Positions 39,089-48,719 of a stretch of DNA of 64,000 nt are shown one piece after another. The notes under the pieces were generated by a model, which ran no database searches, was not told the origin of the DNA, and was given only the letters and a program-made list of their open reading frames with translations. The translations under genes and the position numbers were made by a program. Origin of the DNA: Bartonella clarridgeiae ATCC 51734 (GTDB lineage Bacteria > Pseudomonadota > Alphaproteobacteria > Rhizobiales > Rhizobiaceae). The stretch lies in the NCBI RefSeq assembly GCF_000518185.1, contig NZ_KI912398.1, positions 1 to 64,000 of the forward strand, given 5' to 3'. The stretch's first letter is position 1. Each line of letters opens with the position of its first letter.

Positions 39089-40417
39089 CTACAATAATGA
39101 TTCTGTAAATCTAACAGGTTCACCTTGCGAAGGCGTAACAATTTCACCTTCCCACATAACCCTCCTACCACGAATAATTGTTCCCACTGGCCATCCTTTT
39201 ACATTTTTACCATCATAAGGCGTCCAACCAGCACGTGAACCAACTAATTCATTTACAATAATTTCCTCCCGTTTAAGGTCAACAATAGTCAAGTCAGCAT
39301 CATATCCAACAGCAATACGCCCTTTACAGCTTATACCAAAAACGCGATTAGGACCATGCGAAGTAAGATCAACAAAACGTTCAAGAGAGATTTTCCCCGC
39401 ATTAACATGAGTAAGCATGATTGCTACTGTTGTCTGTACACCTGTTATCCCCGAAGGAGATAAGGGATAAGGCTTATGTTTCTCTTCAAACGTATGAGGA
39501 GCATGATCAGAACCTAAAATATCGATAATACCTTGCTGAACCCCATACCAAAGACCCTCACGGTGATGTCTTTCGCGAATAGGCGGATTCATCTGAATTA
39601 ATGTACCAAACCTTTGATAATCATCAGCACTCAAAGTCAAATGATGCTGAGTGACTTCAACTGTCGCTATATCTTTATGATCTTTCAAAAAATCAACTTC
39701 TTCCACCGTAGAAAGATGTAATATATGGATACGTGCTCCTGTTTCACGTGCAATTTTAACTAAACGTTGTGTACATTGTAAAGCTGTAACCTCATCACGC
39801 CAAACTGGATGTGATGATACATCCTCTGTAATATAAAAAGCTTTACGTTCTTTAAGTCGTGTTTCATCTTCAGAATGAAAAGCTGTGCGACGGCGTGTAT
39901 TTTGCAAAATAAGACGCACACTTCTATCATCATCCACTAGGAGATTACCTGTCGATGATCCCATAAATACTTTAATTCCAGCAACACCAGGAAGTCTTTC
40001 TAAATCTGCCAATTCATAAATATTGTCACGCGTTGCTCCAACCCAAAATGCATAATCACAGTGCATCCGATGAAATCCACGTTTAACCTTATCATTCAAA
40101 GTTTCTTCCGATATCGTTAATGGATTGGTATTTGGCATTTCAAATACTGCTGTAACTCCTCCTAAAACAGCAGAACGAGAACCACTTTCCAGATCCTCCT
40201 TATGTTCATTACCCGGCTCACGAAAATGAACTTGACTGTCAATTATACCAGGCAAAATATGAAGTCCTGTACAGTCGATTACCTCTCCACCAGACGCGCA
40301 TGTAAGATCGCCAATTTCAACAATACGACCATTCACAACACCAATATCGCGCTTGCTGCTACCATCATGATTAACAAGCGTCGCACCTTTAAAAATTGTA
40401 TCAAATGTTTTAAACAT
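39089..40417 (-). CDS. pyrC: Dihydroorotase
   Basis: A class I-type dihydroorotase of about 442 residues, closing the dihydroorotate ring in pyrimidine synthesis. The metal site HxH-type motif appears as DSQVHFREPG, followed by the substrate block EMPNTNPLT, later metal His residues in ILHLSTVEE and the catalytic Asp in LGSDHAPHT. An AAGGAG site lies seven bases before the ATG at 40417; ATGs at 40423 and 40447 are alternatives. It is divergent from ygfZ. pyrB, its common partner, is not in the window. Confidence 0.88.
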   Translation of the reverse strand: MFKTFDTIFKGATLVNHDGSSKRDIGVVNGRIVEIGDLTCASGGEVIDCTGLHILPGIIDSQVHFREPGNEHKEDLESGSRSAVLGGVTAVFEMPNTNPLTISEETLNDKVKRGFHRMHCDYAFWVGATRDNIYELADLERLPGVAGIKVFMGSSTGNLLVDDDRSVRLILQNTRRRTAFHSEDETRLKERKAFYITEDVSSHPVWRDEVTALQCTQRLVKIARETGARIHILHLSTVEEVDFLKDHKDIATVEVTQHHLTLSADDYQRFGTLIQMNPPIRERHHREGLWYGVQQGIIDILGSDHAPHTFEEKHKPYPLSPSGITGVQTTVAIMLTHVNAGKISLERFVDLTSHGPNRVFGISCKGRIAVGYDADLTIVDLKREEIIVNELVGSRAGWTPYDGKNVKGWPVGTIIRGRRVMWEGEIVTPSQGEPVRFTESLL

Positions 40418-40480
40418 AGCCATGCTCCTTGTATATCGCCTTTCCATCGTTATGTAACTCCGCCCAGAAAGGCAAGAACC

Positions 40481-41347
40481 ATGATTGAAAAACAGAATGC
40501 CATAAATTTAAAAAATCGTAAGATTATTAAAGTTACAGGTGAAGAAGCAACACATTTTCTGCAGGCTATTATTACTACGGATGTAAAAAAAATAAACTCA
40601 CGAGAGCTCTTTCCTGGTGCCCTCTTATCCCCACAGGGAAAGGTTATCGCTGATTTTCTCATCAGCAAAATAGATCAAAATTATATGATTGATATCGCGG
40701 CTTCTTTAGCTGATGCTTTTCACAAGCGTCTCATCCTCTATAAACTTCGTAAAAAAGTAGAAATTACAAAACCATCACAAGAGATTATTAATGTTTTTTG
40801 GCAAAATGAATCAGATAATTTAAATTTTGATTCAAGTTTTACAGATAAGCGATTTCCAAAGAAGGAAAAAGTGGTACGAATTTATGGAAAAATTCCTTTT
40901 CTTACTCCAGAATGTAATGCTCATTGGGATCGAATGCGTATCCATTATGGAATAGCTGAAAGTGATCAAGATTATGAAATAGGTAAAGTCTTTCCCCATG
41001 ATATTAATTATGATCAAATTCATGGACTCTTCTTCAACAAGGGATGCTATATTGGACAAGAGGTTATTTCGCGGATGCACCATCGCAGGACAATTCGCCG
41101 CCGTTTTTTAGTGGTCAAAAGCCAATACCCCTTAACCTCAGGTTCTACCGTTAAAGCAGGCACAAAAATACTTAGTCAATTGGGAACATGTGTCAAAAAT
41201 GAAGCTTTGGCCTTAATGCGTATTGACCATGTCAAAGAAGCTATGGACAAAAATTTTCAATTTACAGTAGATAATGTTCCTGTAACAATTAATATTGCTG
41301 AAAATATGAATTTCACCTTCCCTGAAAGCTCCGTAGAGGTTGACTAA
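40481..41347 (+). CDS. ygfZ: YgfZ/CAF17-type folate-binding protein
   Basis: A 288-residue GcvT-like tetrahydrofolate-binding protein that helps Fe-S cluster assembly and repair. The family motif with its reactive Cys is present as KGCYIGQEVISR, and FLQAIITTDVKKI near the N-terminus is conserved. The open frame extends far upstream over pyrC, but the ATG at 40481 gives the normal N-terminus. Its stop overlaps the start of the HD hydrolase (TAATG). Confidence 0.87.
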   Translation: MIEKQNAINLKNRKIIKVTGEEATHFLQAIITTDVKKINSRELFPGALLSPQGKVIADFLISKIDQNYMIDIAASLADAFHKRLILYKLRKKVEITKPSQEIINVFWQNESDNLNFDSSFTDKRFPKKEKVVRIYGKIPFLTPECNAHWDRMRIHYGIAESDQDYEIGKVFPHDINYDQIHGLFFNKGCYIGQEVISRMHHRRTIRRRFLVVKSQYPLTSGSTVKAGTKILSQLGTCVKNEALALMRIDHVKEAMDKNFQFTVDNVPVTINIAENMNFTFPESSVEVD

Positions 41348-41976
41348 TGGCTAAAACTGAATTATCACAAGATGGAACAGCGCGTGCGTGGCAAAGAATG
41401 CTTTCTGGTCGACGGCTTGATTTACTTAATCCTTCTCCTTTTGATGTTGAAATTGAGGATATTGCCCATGGCCTCGCTCGCGTTGCACGTTGGAATGGAC
41501 AAACAAAAGGAGAATACCCTTATTCTGTTGCACAACATTCACTTTTGGTCGAACAAATATTTCAGCAACTTTTTCCACAATCTTCCAATGAAGAACGTCT
41601 CTTTGCTCTTCTCCACGATGCACCAGAATATGTTATTGGTGATATAATTTCACCTTTTAAAGCTGTTATAGGAAAACATTATGAGCTCGTAGAAAAACGC
41701 CTACAAGACATCATTCACATACGCTTTTCTCTACCTGTCAATCCACCTCAAAAGATCTTAAAAAAAATCAAACAAGTTGATCGCATCGCTGCTTTTTATG
41801 AAGCCACCACTCTTGCTGGTTTTAGTAGAGAAGAAGCTCTTCGTTATTTCGGTCATCCAAATAATATTTTACCTGATGAACTCCATTTGCAACCATCTTC
41901 CACACAACAAATTGAAAATTCCTTTTTAATTCGTTTTAATGATATTGATGTTCAAAGATCACATTCTGGTTTCTGA
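41347..41976 (+). CDS. HD-domain hydrolase (YfbR-like 5'-nucleotidase)
   Basis: A 209-residue HD phosphohydrolase. The metal-binding HD motif is in LFALLHDAPEYVIGD, with an upstream His in VAQHSLLVE and a downstream Asp in QVDRIAAFYE. It resembles YfbR-type 5'-deoxynucleotidases, so hydrolysis of a (deoxy)nucleotide is the likely reaction; this is by family likeness only. Coupled to ygfZ by a one-base overlap and convergent with panB. Confidence 0.82.
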   Translation: MAKTELSQDGTARAWQRMLSGRRLDLLNPSPFDVEIEDIAHGLARVARWNGQTKGEYPYSVAQHSLLVEQIFQQLFPQSSNEERLFALLHDAPEYVIGDIISPFKAVIGKHYELVEKRLQDIIHIRFSLPVNPPQKILKKIKQVDRIAAFYEATTLAGFSREEALRYFGHPNNILPDELHLQPSSTQQIENSFLIRFNDIDVQRSHSGF

Positions 41977-42122
41977 CTTTTTTTGTCATAACTGAAAAAA
42001 TATAAAATTCTACTATCATACTGCCATTACTTTTGAGGTATTGAGATTCTATTGTATCTCTCCCTATGAATCTCTTCAAAAATTACTTCATCCCTTTGTA
42101 GAATTTCCTTTATAAACTGAAT

Positions 42123-42938
42123 TTATTTAAGCTTGTAAACCTCTGATTCATCTGGAAAAACGCGTGATTTAACATCATTCGCATAATCCCTAATTGCTGT
42201 ATCCATCGCTTGCTCGAAAACACCATAACGACGCACAAATTTAGGTACATAAGTACCATAACCTAACATATCTTCCATCACTAAAATCTGTCCATCACAC
42301 TGATTGGACGCACCAATACCAATAGTAGGAATAGAGAGATTCTTTGTAAGCTTTACCGCTAATGGCTCTACTACCCCTTCCACAACAACAGAAAAAGCAC
42401 CTGCTGCTTCAATTGCTGCAGCATCAGCTTCAATTTGTAACCAATCACTTTCATTACGTCCTTGCATCTTAAAACCACCAAAACGATTCACCGCTTGTGG
42501 TGTGAGACCAATATGACCCATAACTGGAATACCACGACTGCATAAAAAACCAATTGTTTCTGCCATATAAGCACCACCTTCAAGCTTAACTGCACCGCAT
42601 CCTGTTTCTGCAATAATACGGGATGCATTAGCAAAAGCTTGTTCTGAACTTTGCTCATAAGAACCAAAAGGCATATCGACAACAACAAGAGCTCGTTTAG
42701 AGCTACGCACAACCGCTTGTCCATGCAAAATCATCATATCCACGCTAACAGGGAGTGTCGTATCAAAACCATATACAACCATACCAACGCTGTCACCAAC
42801 CAAAAGTAAATCACAATGTGAATCAGCAATCCGAGCGCTATAAGCCTGATAAGCTGTTAAAGCAACAATCGGTTCTTGTTTCTTTCTCGAACGTATTTCA
42901 GAAGCAGTAATACGCTTTATAGTTTTATGAAAACTCAT
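42123..42938 (-). CDS. panB: 3-methyl-2-oxobutanoate hydroxymethyltransferase
   Basis: PanB, 271 residues from the ATG at 42938 ([15 protein letters not shown]), with an AAGGC site before it. It makes ketopantoate, the first committed step to pantothenate and Co[36 protein letters not shown] and [14 protein letters not shown] carry the Mg and substrate-binding residues. It starts 13 bases after panC, and the two catalyse steps of one pathway. Confidence 0.95.
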   Translation of the reverse strand: MSFHKTIKRITASEIRSRKKQEPIVALTAYQAYSARIADSHCDLLLVGDSVGMVVYGFDTTLPVSVDMMILHGQAVVRSSKRALVVVDMPFGSYEQSSEQAFANASRIIAETGCGAVKLEGGAYMAETIGFLCSRGIPVMGHIGLTPQAVNRFGGFKMQGRNESDWLQIEADAAAIEAAGAFSVVVEGVVEPLAVKLTKNLSIPTIGIGASNQCDGQILVMEDMLGYGTYVPKFVRRYGVFEQAMDTAIRDYANDVKSRVFPDESEVYKLK

Positions 42939-42951
42939 TTTTTCAGCCTTT

Positions 42952-43812
42952 TTATTGTAATATGCATTGATCAATAAGTCTGACTTCACCAAAGCAAACG
43001 GTAAGCAATAAAACCGCAGGTGTGTTTAATTCCTTTTTAATCACGCACAAAGTTTCCATATCTCGTAAATCTATTGATTCAATAACAATACGCGGTTCTT
43101 TATGTAAAACAGAGCGGACAACTGTGCACAATTTATCAACGGATCGTTCACCTTGCTCATAAAGTCTCTTAACAACTTTAAGGCTTTCAGGAATAACCTT
43201 TGCAGCTTTGCGATCTTCTAATGTCAAAAGCTTATTACGTGAAGAACTAGCAACTCCATCTGCATCACGTAAAGTAGGTACACTAACAATTTCAATAGGA
43301 AAAGCCAAATCTTTAACCATACGACGGATAATCAAAAGCTGTTGAAAATCTTTTTCCCCAAAAAAAGCTTTATCTGGTTGAACAATATTAAAAAGTTTAG
43401 CAACAACACTAGTCACACCACAAAAATGTCCTGGACGTAATTTCCCCATCAAAATACGTGATAATTTTTCTACTTTTACAACTGTCTCATTGCCTAGCGG
43501 CCACATTTCTTCTACAGAAGGCACAAAAACATATTCAATATTGGCTTCTTCCAATAAAGCGCAATCACTCTCTAGATCCCTTGGATATACATTAAAATCC
43601 TCACGGTGACCAAATTGCTTAGGATTAACAAATATAGAAACCACTACACAATCACACATTGCCCGTGCTTGTTGCACCAATGCAAGATGGCCATCATGCA
43701 ACGCCCCCATAGTCGGCACAAACCCAATTGAAAGCCCTAAACGTCGTTCCTCTCTGAGGTATTGACGCAACTCAGCAATTGTTTGCAAAGTTTGCATTCT
43801 ATCCACTTTCAT
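42952..43812 (-). CDS. panC: Pantothenate synthetase
   Basis: PanC, about 286 residues, which joins pantoate and beta-alanine with ATP. The HxGH motif is in [14 protein letters not shown] and the second nucleotide-binding block in VFVNPKQFG and [10 protein letters not shown]. The ATG at 43797 ([10 protein letters not shown]), with GGA upstream, is an equally good start. The panC start lies four bases after recO on the same strand. Confidence 0.95.
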   Translation of the reverse strand: MKVDRMQTLQTIAELRQYLREERRLGLSIGFVPTMGALHDGHLALVQQARAMCDCVVVSIFVNPKQFGHREDFNVYPRDLESDCALLEEANIEYVFVPSVEEMWPLGNETVVKVEKLSRILMGKLRPGHFCGVTSVVAKLFNIVQPDKAFFGEKDFQQLLIIRRMVKDLAFPIEIVSVPTLRDADGVASSSRNKLLTLEDRKAAKVIPESLKVVKRLYEQGERSVDKLCTVVRSVLHKEPRIVIESIDLRDMETLCVIKKELNTPAVLLLTVCFGEVRLIDQCILQ

Positions 43813-43816
43813 AAAA

Positions 43817-44563
43817 TTAAAATGTTGACGCCTTCATACAAAATCGCCGTTCAAACAATTGTATCAAACTAATACGCAAAGACGGCTGTTTTATACCTCT
43901 CTCTTTCCAAACATAGCGTGTTAAAAAAAAATCTGTCAGAATTAGCCCCTTCTTTATATCATTAAAATCAACAGGACAAATGGTTTTTCGTGCAAGAAAT
44001 TGTGGTAAAAATAAAAGCTTATCTTTCCAAGGACGTCCTACTTCCTCACACACAGCACGTCCCGATTTTGGAGAAACATAACAAAGTTTTTCCTGGCGAC
44101 CTGTTACAGCACAACAAGACAAATCGAGCCCAAAACCAAGTTCCTCAAGCAGTAGAAGCTCAAAACGCACAAGTAATTCAGCATTTATAAATGGATCATC
44201 AAAATTTTGCATAAAAAAATATAACATATCATACAAAACGGGATGAGGATCACGCTCAGGAAGAAGCCGCAAATGAGAGGCCATCAACTGGAAGGAATAA
44301 AGCGCTTCTGGTAAAACTATCAATCTTGAAGCATGTAAATCAAGCGCTTCAAGCCTAAATAATCCTAAATGTTCATCTAAACGTGCCCACCATTCAGCTT
44401 CAACAAAATTTCCAGGCTGAAGAAGAAAAGCCATACGACGAGAACGTCCCCCTTTTACAATTCCCATATAGCGACCACGCTGACGTGTCATAATTTCAAG
44501 AATAACGCTCGTTTCACCATGTTGGCGTGTACCGAGAATAATAGCTTGTTCTTTCCATTTCAT
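43817..44563 (-). CDS. recO: DNA repair protein RecO
   Basis: RecO, 248 residues from the ATG at 44563 (MKWKEQAIILGTRQHGE), which helps RecF and RecR load RecA on SSB-coated DNA. The N-terminal OB-fold and the helical C-terminus (LLLLEELGFGLDL) with cysteines at LSCCAV are family features. The frame is open further upstream into era, but this ATG follows the era stop by four bases and matches the family start. Confidence 0.9.
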   Translation of the reverse strand: MKWKEQAIILGTRQHGETSVILEIMTRQRGRYMGIVKGGRSRRMAFLLQPGNFVEAEWWARLDEHLGLFRLEALDLHASRLIVLPEALYSFQLMASHLRLLPERDPHPVLYDMLYFFMQNFDDPFINAELLVRFELLLLEELGFGLDLSCCAVTGRQEKLCYVSPKSGRAVCEEVGRPWKDKLLFLPQFLARKTICPVDFNDIKKGLILTDFFLTRYVWKERGIKQPSLRISLIQLFERRFCMKASTF

Positions 44564-44567
44564 TGCA

Positions 44568-45470
44568 TTAAAAAAAATCCAATCCCATCTCTTGATAACG
44601 CTCTGGATTAGAGTCCCAATTATCACGTACTTTCACAAATAGAAAAAGATGAACCTTCTGTCCCATAATATCCATTAACTCCTTACGTGCTGCCTGACCA
44701 ATAGCTTTAATGGTGCCACCTTTTGCTCCTAAAACAATTTTTTTCTGGTTATCACGTTCTACATAAATGACTTGACTAATTTTAACCGAACCACTTGCAC
44801 ACTCTTCCCAATTTTCTGTTTCAACTGTTGAGGAATAAGGAAGTTCTTGATGTAGACGAAGAAAAAGTTTTTCACGCGTAATTTCAGCAGCAAGCTGACG
44901 CATAGGCATGTCAGAGATTTGATCTTCTGGATAATACCATGGCCCCTCTTGCATGATTGTACTGAGATAATACAGCAAATCCTTACAACCAGAACCATTT
45001 AAAGCTGAAATCATAAATGTCTGCAAAAAATTCACTCGCTCATTCACTTTAGCAGTTAATGCTAAGAGAGATGATTTAGCAACCGTATCAATTTTATTCA
45101 GAACAAGAATTTTATCTTGTTCAACACTTTTTAAAATATCTAACATTGCATCAACTTCATCTGAAAGACCACTCTGGACATCAATCAGAACCAGAAGAAT
45201 ATCAGCATTCTTCGCACCACCCCAAGCAGCAGACACCATAGCCCGCTCTAATCGCTTATGAGGACGAAAAACACCTGGTGTATCAATTAGAATAATTTGG
45301 GTCTTATCATAAATTACAATACCACGAACTAAAGTCCGCGTTGTTTGTACTTTATGTGTTACAATTGATATTTTTGTTCCAACTAACTGATTAACTAACG
45401 TTGACTTTCCAGCATTAGGCACACCAATGACCGCAACAAAACCTGAACGTGTTTTAATAACATCATTCAT
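44568..45470 (-). CDS. era: GTPase Era
   Basis: Era, 300 residues, a GTPase that binds 16S rRNA and aids 30S maturation. G1 GVPNAGKST, G3 DTPG and G4 NKID are intact, and the C-terminal KH domain is marked by GAKGGTIKAIG. Its start overlaps the stop of rnc by four bases. Part of the conserved acpS-lepB-rnc-era-recO run. Confidence 0.96.
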   Translation of the reverse strand: MNDVIKTRSGFVAVIGVPNAGKSTLVNQLVGTKISIVTHKVQTTRTLVRGIVIYDKTQIILIDTPGVFRPHKRLERAMVSAAWGGAKNADILLVLIDVQSGLSDEVDAMLDILKSVEQDKILVLNKIDTVAKSSLLALTAKVNERVNFLQTFMISALNGSGCKDLLYYLSTIMQEGPWYYPEDQISDMPMRQLAAEITREKLFLRLHQELPYSSTVETENWEECASGSVKISQVIYVERDNQKKIVLGAKGGTIKAIGQAARKELMDIMGQKVHLFLFVKVRDNWDSNPERYQEMGLDFF

Positions 45471-46171
45471 TGATTATGTTTCCCCTTTGTTTCCCATATA
45501 CCTTCACGTCGCAAGATTCTTTCAGCTGCGTCTCTCTCGGCTTGACGTTTAGAACTACCTCGCCCTATCTCAGATGCAAAACCACAAATACTTACCTCGA
45601 CTACAAAGATCGGATCATGATCTGGACCACAACGCTGTAGAACCTGGTAATGAGGATGTGCTCTATCTTTTGTATGAGCCCATTCCTGCAACTCTGTTTT
45701 GGCATCACGGCGACCAGCATTCATTTTCTTTGCTCGATTCTGCCAATATTTTTGAATGAAAGGTCGAACGCTCTCTAAACCTCCTTCAAGATATATTACA
45801 GCGATTAAGGCTTCAATGACATCGGCATACATATTAGCTAACCGACGACCTTCTAAGTTTTTCATTTCACAACCAACACGAATCATATTGGGTAAACCCA
45901 TTTCCAATGCAATATCGGCACATGTTTGCGCATTTACCAAGCCATTTAAACGTACTGATAATTCACCTTCACTCGCTTGTGGAAAAATTTGATAAAGCAT
46001 TTCAGCAATTAAAAGCCCAAGAACTCGATCACCTAAAAATTCTAATCTCTCATAATTACCCTGCTCTGAACTTTGTACACTGGAATGTGTCAATGCTTTT
46101 TTCAATTTATCTGCATCTTTAAAACTATGCTCTGTCAGCCTCTCCAGCTGATCAATAATTTGATGCTTCAT
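45467..46171 (-). CDS. rnc: Ribonuclease III
   Basis: RNase III, about 234 residues, cleaving double-stranded RNA in rRNA maturation and mRNA decay. The catalytic-domain signature ERLEFLGDRVLGLLIAE is intact and the dsRNA-binding domain is at the C-terminus (EIGRGSSKRQAERDAAE). The open frame begins at a GTG at 46174; the ATG at 46171 is the likely start. Confidence 0.96.
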   Translation of the reverse strand: MKHQIIDQLERLTEHSFKDADKLKKALTHSSVQSSEQGNYERLEFLGDRVLGLLIAEMLYQIFPQASEGELSVRLNGLVNAQTCADIALEMGLPNMIRVGCEMKNLEGRRLANMYADVIEALIAVIYLEGGLESVRPFIQKYWQNRAKKMNAGRRDAKTELQEWAHTKDRAHPHYQVLQRCGPDHDPIFVVEVSICGFASEIGRGSSKRQAERDAAERILRREGIWETKGKHNQ

Positions 46172-46185
46172 CACTGAATTCTCAC

Positions 46186-46968
46186 TTATTTATCAAGCGG
46201 AAAATAGCGAATATTATGAACAAAAGAAAATAAACGATCCCAGCGCACATCAAATGGCCAACGCCAAATCTGCCACGCGCTCGAACCATTACTAATAGAG
46301 AAAAAAATCAAATTTGCTCGACCAATAAGATTCTCATCCGGAATATATCCCACACCCAAACGGCTATCATCTGAATTATCACGATTATCACCCATCACAA
46401 AATAATGTCCTGGTGGAACCTCAAAGGTCTTTGTGTCATCAACCTGAGGAATAAAACCTAAACTAAGTGTATTATAACTTACACCATTAGGCATTGTTTC
46501 GCGATAAACATCAACAGGGTGGCTAACCTCTGTCACATCAGGATCATCAATCTTACCCATAAACTGACGTGGAACAGCTTTATCATTGATATAAAGAACA
46601 CTTTGACGAACTTGAACACGATCACCCGGTAAGCCAACAACACGTTTAATATAATCAATATCCGGATTACTAGGTAAACGAAAAACCAAAACATCCCCAC
46701 GCTTAGGCTGGGATGCCCAAATACGTCCTGAAAAAATAGGAGGAGAAAAAGGTATAGAAAAACGAGAATACCCATATGCATATTTGGAAACAAAAAGATA
46801 GTCCCCCACCAGCAAAGTAGGACGCATCGAACCAGAAGGAATAGTAAAAGGCTGAAAAAAAAGTGTGCGAATAATTCCAGCCAAAAGCAAAGCTTGAATT
46901 AAAACAGAAAAAAATTCAACAATCTCACTTTTTTTATCTTTTTTTTGCGTTTTCTCTTCTTGTTTCAT
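46186..46968 (-). CDS. lepB: Signal peptidase I
   Basis: LepB, 260 residues, which removes signal peptides from Sec- and Tat-exported proteins. One N-terminal membrane helix precedes the catalytic serine in IPSGSMRPTLLVGDYLFV; the lysine base is in DYIKRVVGLPGD; box E is GDNRDNSDDSR. It is cotranscribed with rnc, 14 bases upstream of it. Confidence 0.96.
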   Translation of the reverse strand: MKQEEKTQKKDKKSEIVEFFSVLIQALLLAGIIRTLFFQPFTIPSGSMRPTLLVGDYLFVSKYAYGYSRFSIPFSPPIFSGRIWASQPKRGDVLVFRLPSNPDIDYIKRVVGLPGDRVQVRQSVLYINDKAVPRQFMGKIDDPDVTEVSHPVDVYRETMPNGVSYNTLSLGFIPQVDDTKTFEVPPGHYFVMGDNRDNSDDSRLGVGYIPDENLIGRANLIFFSISNGSSAWQIWRWPFDVRWDRLFSFVHNIRYFPLDK

Positions 46969-47047
46969 CTTGTACTACCTTTTTATAGATAAAACTTATT
47001 TTGGCATCATAATACCCAAATAATAAAAGCACAATCTCTCATGGAAT

Positions 47048-47449
47048 CTATCCACGTGGAAGTGCTTCTATAATAACAAACGCCTGCGCCCAAGGAAAAT
47101 CATCTGTTATACTGAGATGAATGATCACTTCATGGTGAGGAGGTAATAATTTTTTTAATTGCATGAGTGCGCAATTCGCTAACTTCATAGTCGGTTTACC
47201 GGATGATAAATTAACTACCCCCATATCTTTCCAACTAATACCACATGCAATCCCTGTTCCTAAAGCTTTAGCACACGCTTCTTTAGCAGCAAATCTTTTA
47301 GCATAGGAATTAGATCGATGATAGAGACTTTCAGACTTTTCCTGCTCAACATCTGTAAAAATACGCTGGATAAAACGGCTACCATAGCGAACCAACATTC
47401 TCTCAATCCGTCTTATATCAACTATATCATTGCCAAGACCAATAATCAT
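47048..47449 (-). CDS. acpS: Holo-[acyl-carrier-protein] synthase
   Basis: AcpS, 133 residues, the phosphopantetheinyl transferase that activates Acp[15 protein letters not shown] holds the Mg-binding Asp and [15 protein letters not shown] the Glu-Lys pair. It sits at the head of the lepB-rnc-era-recO run, a common arrangement. Confidence 0.94.
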   Translation of the reverse strand: MIIGLGNDIVDIRRIERMLVRYGSRFIQRIFTDVEQEKSESLYHRSNSYAKRFAAKEACAKALGTGIACGISWKDMGVVNLSSGKPTMKLANCALMQLKKLLPPHHEVIIHLSITDDFPWAQAFVIIEALPRG

Positions 47450-47469
47450 AAAATATTACCTGAACTTTT

Positions 47470-48060
47470 TTACTTTGAACATCTTTTCTTCACCATCTTG
47501 TGACAGCGATTTTTTTGAAAATGAATTATTGTTCTATAAACACCTATATAAGACAAACTACCAAAAATAAAACCTAAAAACATTCCACCTACAAGCATCG
47601 GCATCATAATCAAATCCCATGTTTCCAAAAAAAATGGCCATGCTCGCGAAAACGTTAAACCATGGAACATAGTGCGAATTTGTGAAAAAGAAATTTCATC
47701 CCTATTACCAAAGAACAATAAAAATAAACGACCTATCTTATAATCAGCCATAACAATAAAAAGAAATGTCAGTGGATTAGAAAAAACAGTCCCGATAATT
47801 GCTGCAGCAAAATTACCACGTAAAACCCAAGAAAAAAATATTGCTAAAATAATGTGCAATCCCAAAAAGGGAGAACAAGCTGAAAAAATGCCAATCGAAA
47901 ACCCCAATGCCACTTTATGAGGTGTTGCAGATATACGTAAAATACGTTTACGCATATAATAAAATGAACGAATAAATAGACGACACAGAAAAAATCTACG
48001 TCGAACACGCTCTCCAAAATTCATCGGTGTTCGATGACTAAAAAACATATGGTTACTCAT
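47470..48060 (-). CDS. DUF2062 membrane protein
   Basis: A DUF2062 family protein of about 196 residues with three to four hydrophobic helices. TPHKVALGFSIGIFSACSPFLGLH and NPLTFLFIV are the family blocks, the first given here as its key residues GFSIGIFSACSPF. Function unknown. The frame opens at a GTG at 48075, but an AAGG six bases before the ATG at 48060 makes that the better start. It lies between pyrE and acpS on the same strand. Confidence 0.78.
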   Translation of the reverse strand: MSNHMFFSHRTPMNFGERVRRRFFLCRLFIRSFYYMRKRILRISATPHKVALGFSIGIFSACSPFLGLHIILAIFFSWVLRGNFAAAIIGTVFSNPLTFLFIVMADYKIGRLFLLFFGNRDEISFSQIRTMFHGLTFSRAWPFFLETWDLIMMPMLVGGMFLGFIFGSLSYIGVYRTIIHFQKNRCHKMVKKRCSK

Positions 48061-48128
48061 ATATACCTTGTACACACTAAATAATGCTTATTATTTCAAG
48101 CACTTTCATAGAAAAATTAAAAAAACTA

Positions 48129-48707
48129 TCAAATATTTCGGCTCCCTGGCTTAACCGCTGGAAGCACAGCAAGTTCAGAAGGCAAAGCATTAGCATCATA
48201 AGATGCAATTTCATACTCAGCAAGTGAAATCAGTGGAACTCCTAAATCAACCTTGCCACCAGACCTATCAAGAATACATGCACTTGCTACCACATTGGCT
48301 TTTGCTGCAACCAATGCTTCAATTGTCTCACGAATAGAAAGACCCGTTGTCACAATATCTTCAACAATAACAATCCTCGCATCTTTTTCAATTTCGAAAC
48401 GACGTAATTGGAATATACCATTCACACGCTCCACCCAAATAGAAGGAACACAAAGATGACGTGAAGTCTCGTACGAAGGAATGAGACCACCAATTGCAGG
48501 CCCAACTATATAATCAATTTTTCCCTCCACATATTTCTTAATTTTTTGAGCCAGAGCGTAACACAGCTTTTCGGTAAGATTAGCATGCATAAATACTTTT
48601 GCCTTTTGTAAATAAATAGCACTATGGCGACCTGATGTTAAAATAAAATGCCCTTCTAAAATAGCATCTGCTTGTCTAAAAATATTAATCACATCTTGTG
48701 TATTCAT
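48129..48707 (-). CDS. pyrE: Orotate phosphoribosyltransferase
   Basis: PyrE, 192 residues, which joins orotate and PRPP to give OMP. The PRPP-binding loop is RIVIVEDIVTTGLSI, and FILTSGRHSAIYL at the N-terminus is conserved. It sits 12 bases downstream of rsh. With pyrC in this window it covers two non-adjacent steps of pyrimidine synthesis. Confidence 0.94.
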   Translation of the reverse strand: MNTQDVINIFRQADAILEGHFILTSGRHSAIYLQKAKVFMHANLTEKLCYALAQKIKKYVEGKIDYIVGPAIGGLIPSYETSRHLCVPSIWVERVNGIFQLRRFEIEKDARIVIVEDIVTTGLSIRETIEALVAAKANVVASACILDRSGGKVDLGVPLISLAEYEIASYDANALPSELAVLPAVKPGSRNI

Positions 48708-48719
48708 TGCACAATCTCT

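Noticed and set aside
40202-40480. A long N-terminal extension of ygfZ
   Set aside because: It lies over the pyrC coding region and does not resemble the family; the ATG at 40481 gives the normal start.
44564-44626. Upstream start for recO inside era
   Set aside because: The ATG at 44563 gives the conserved recO N-terminus and follows the era stop by four bases.
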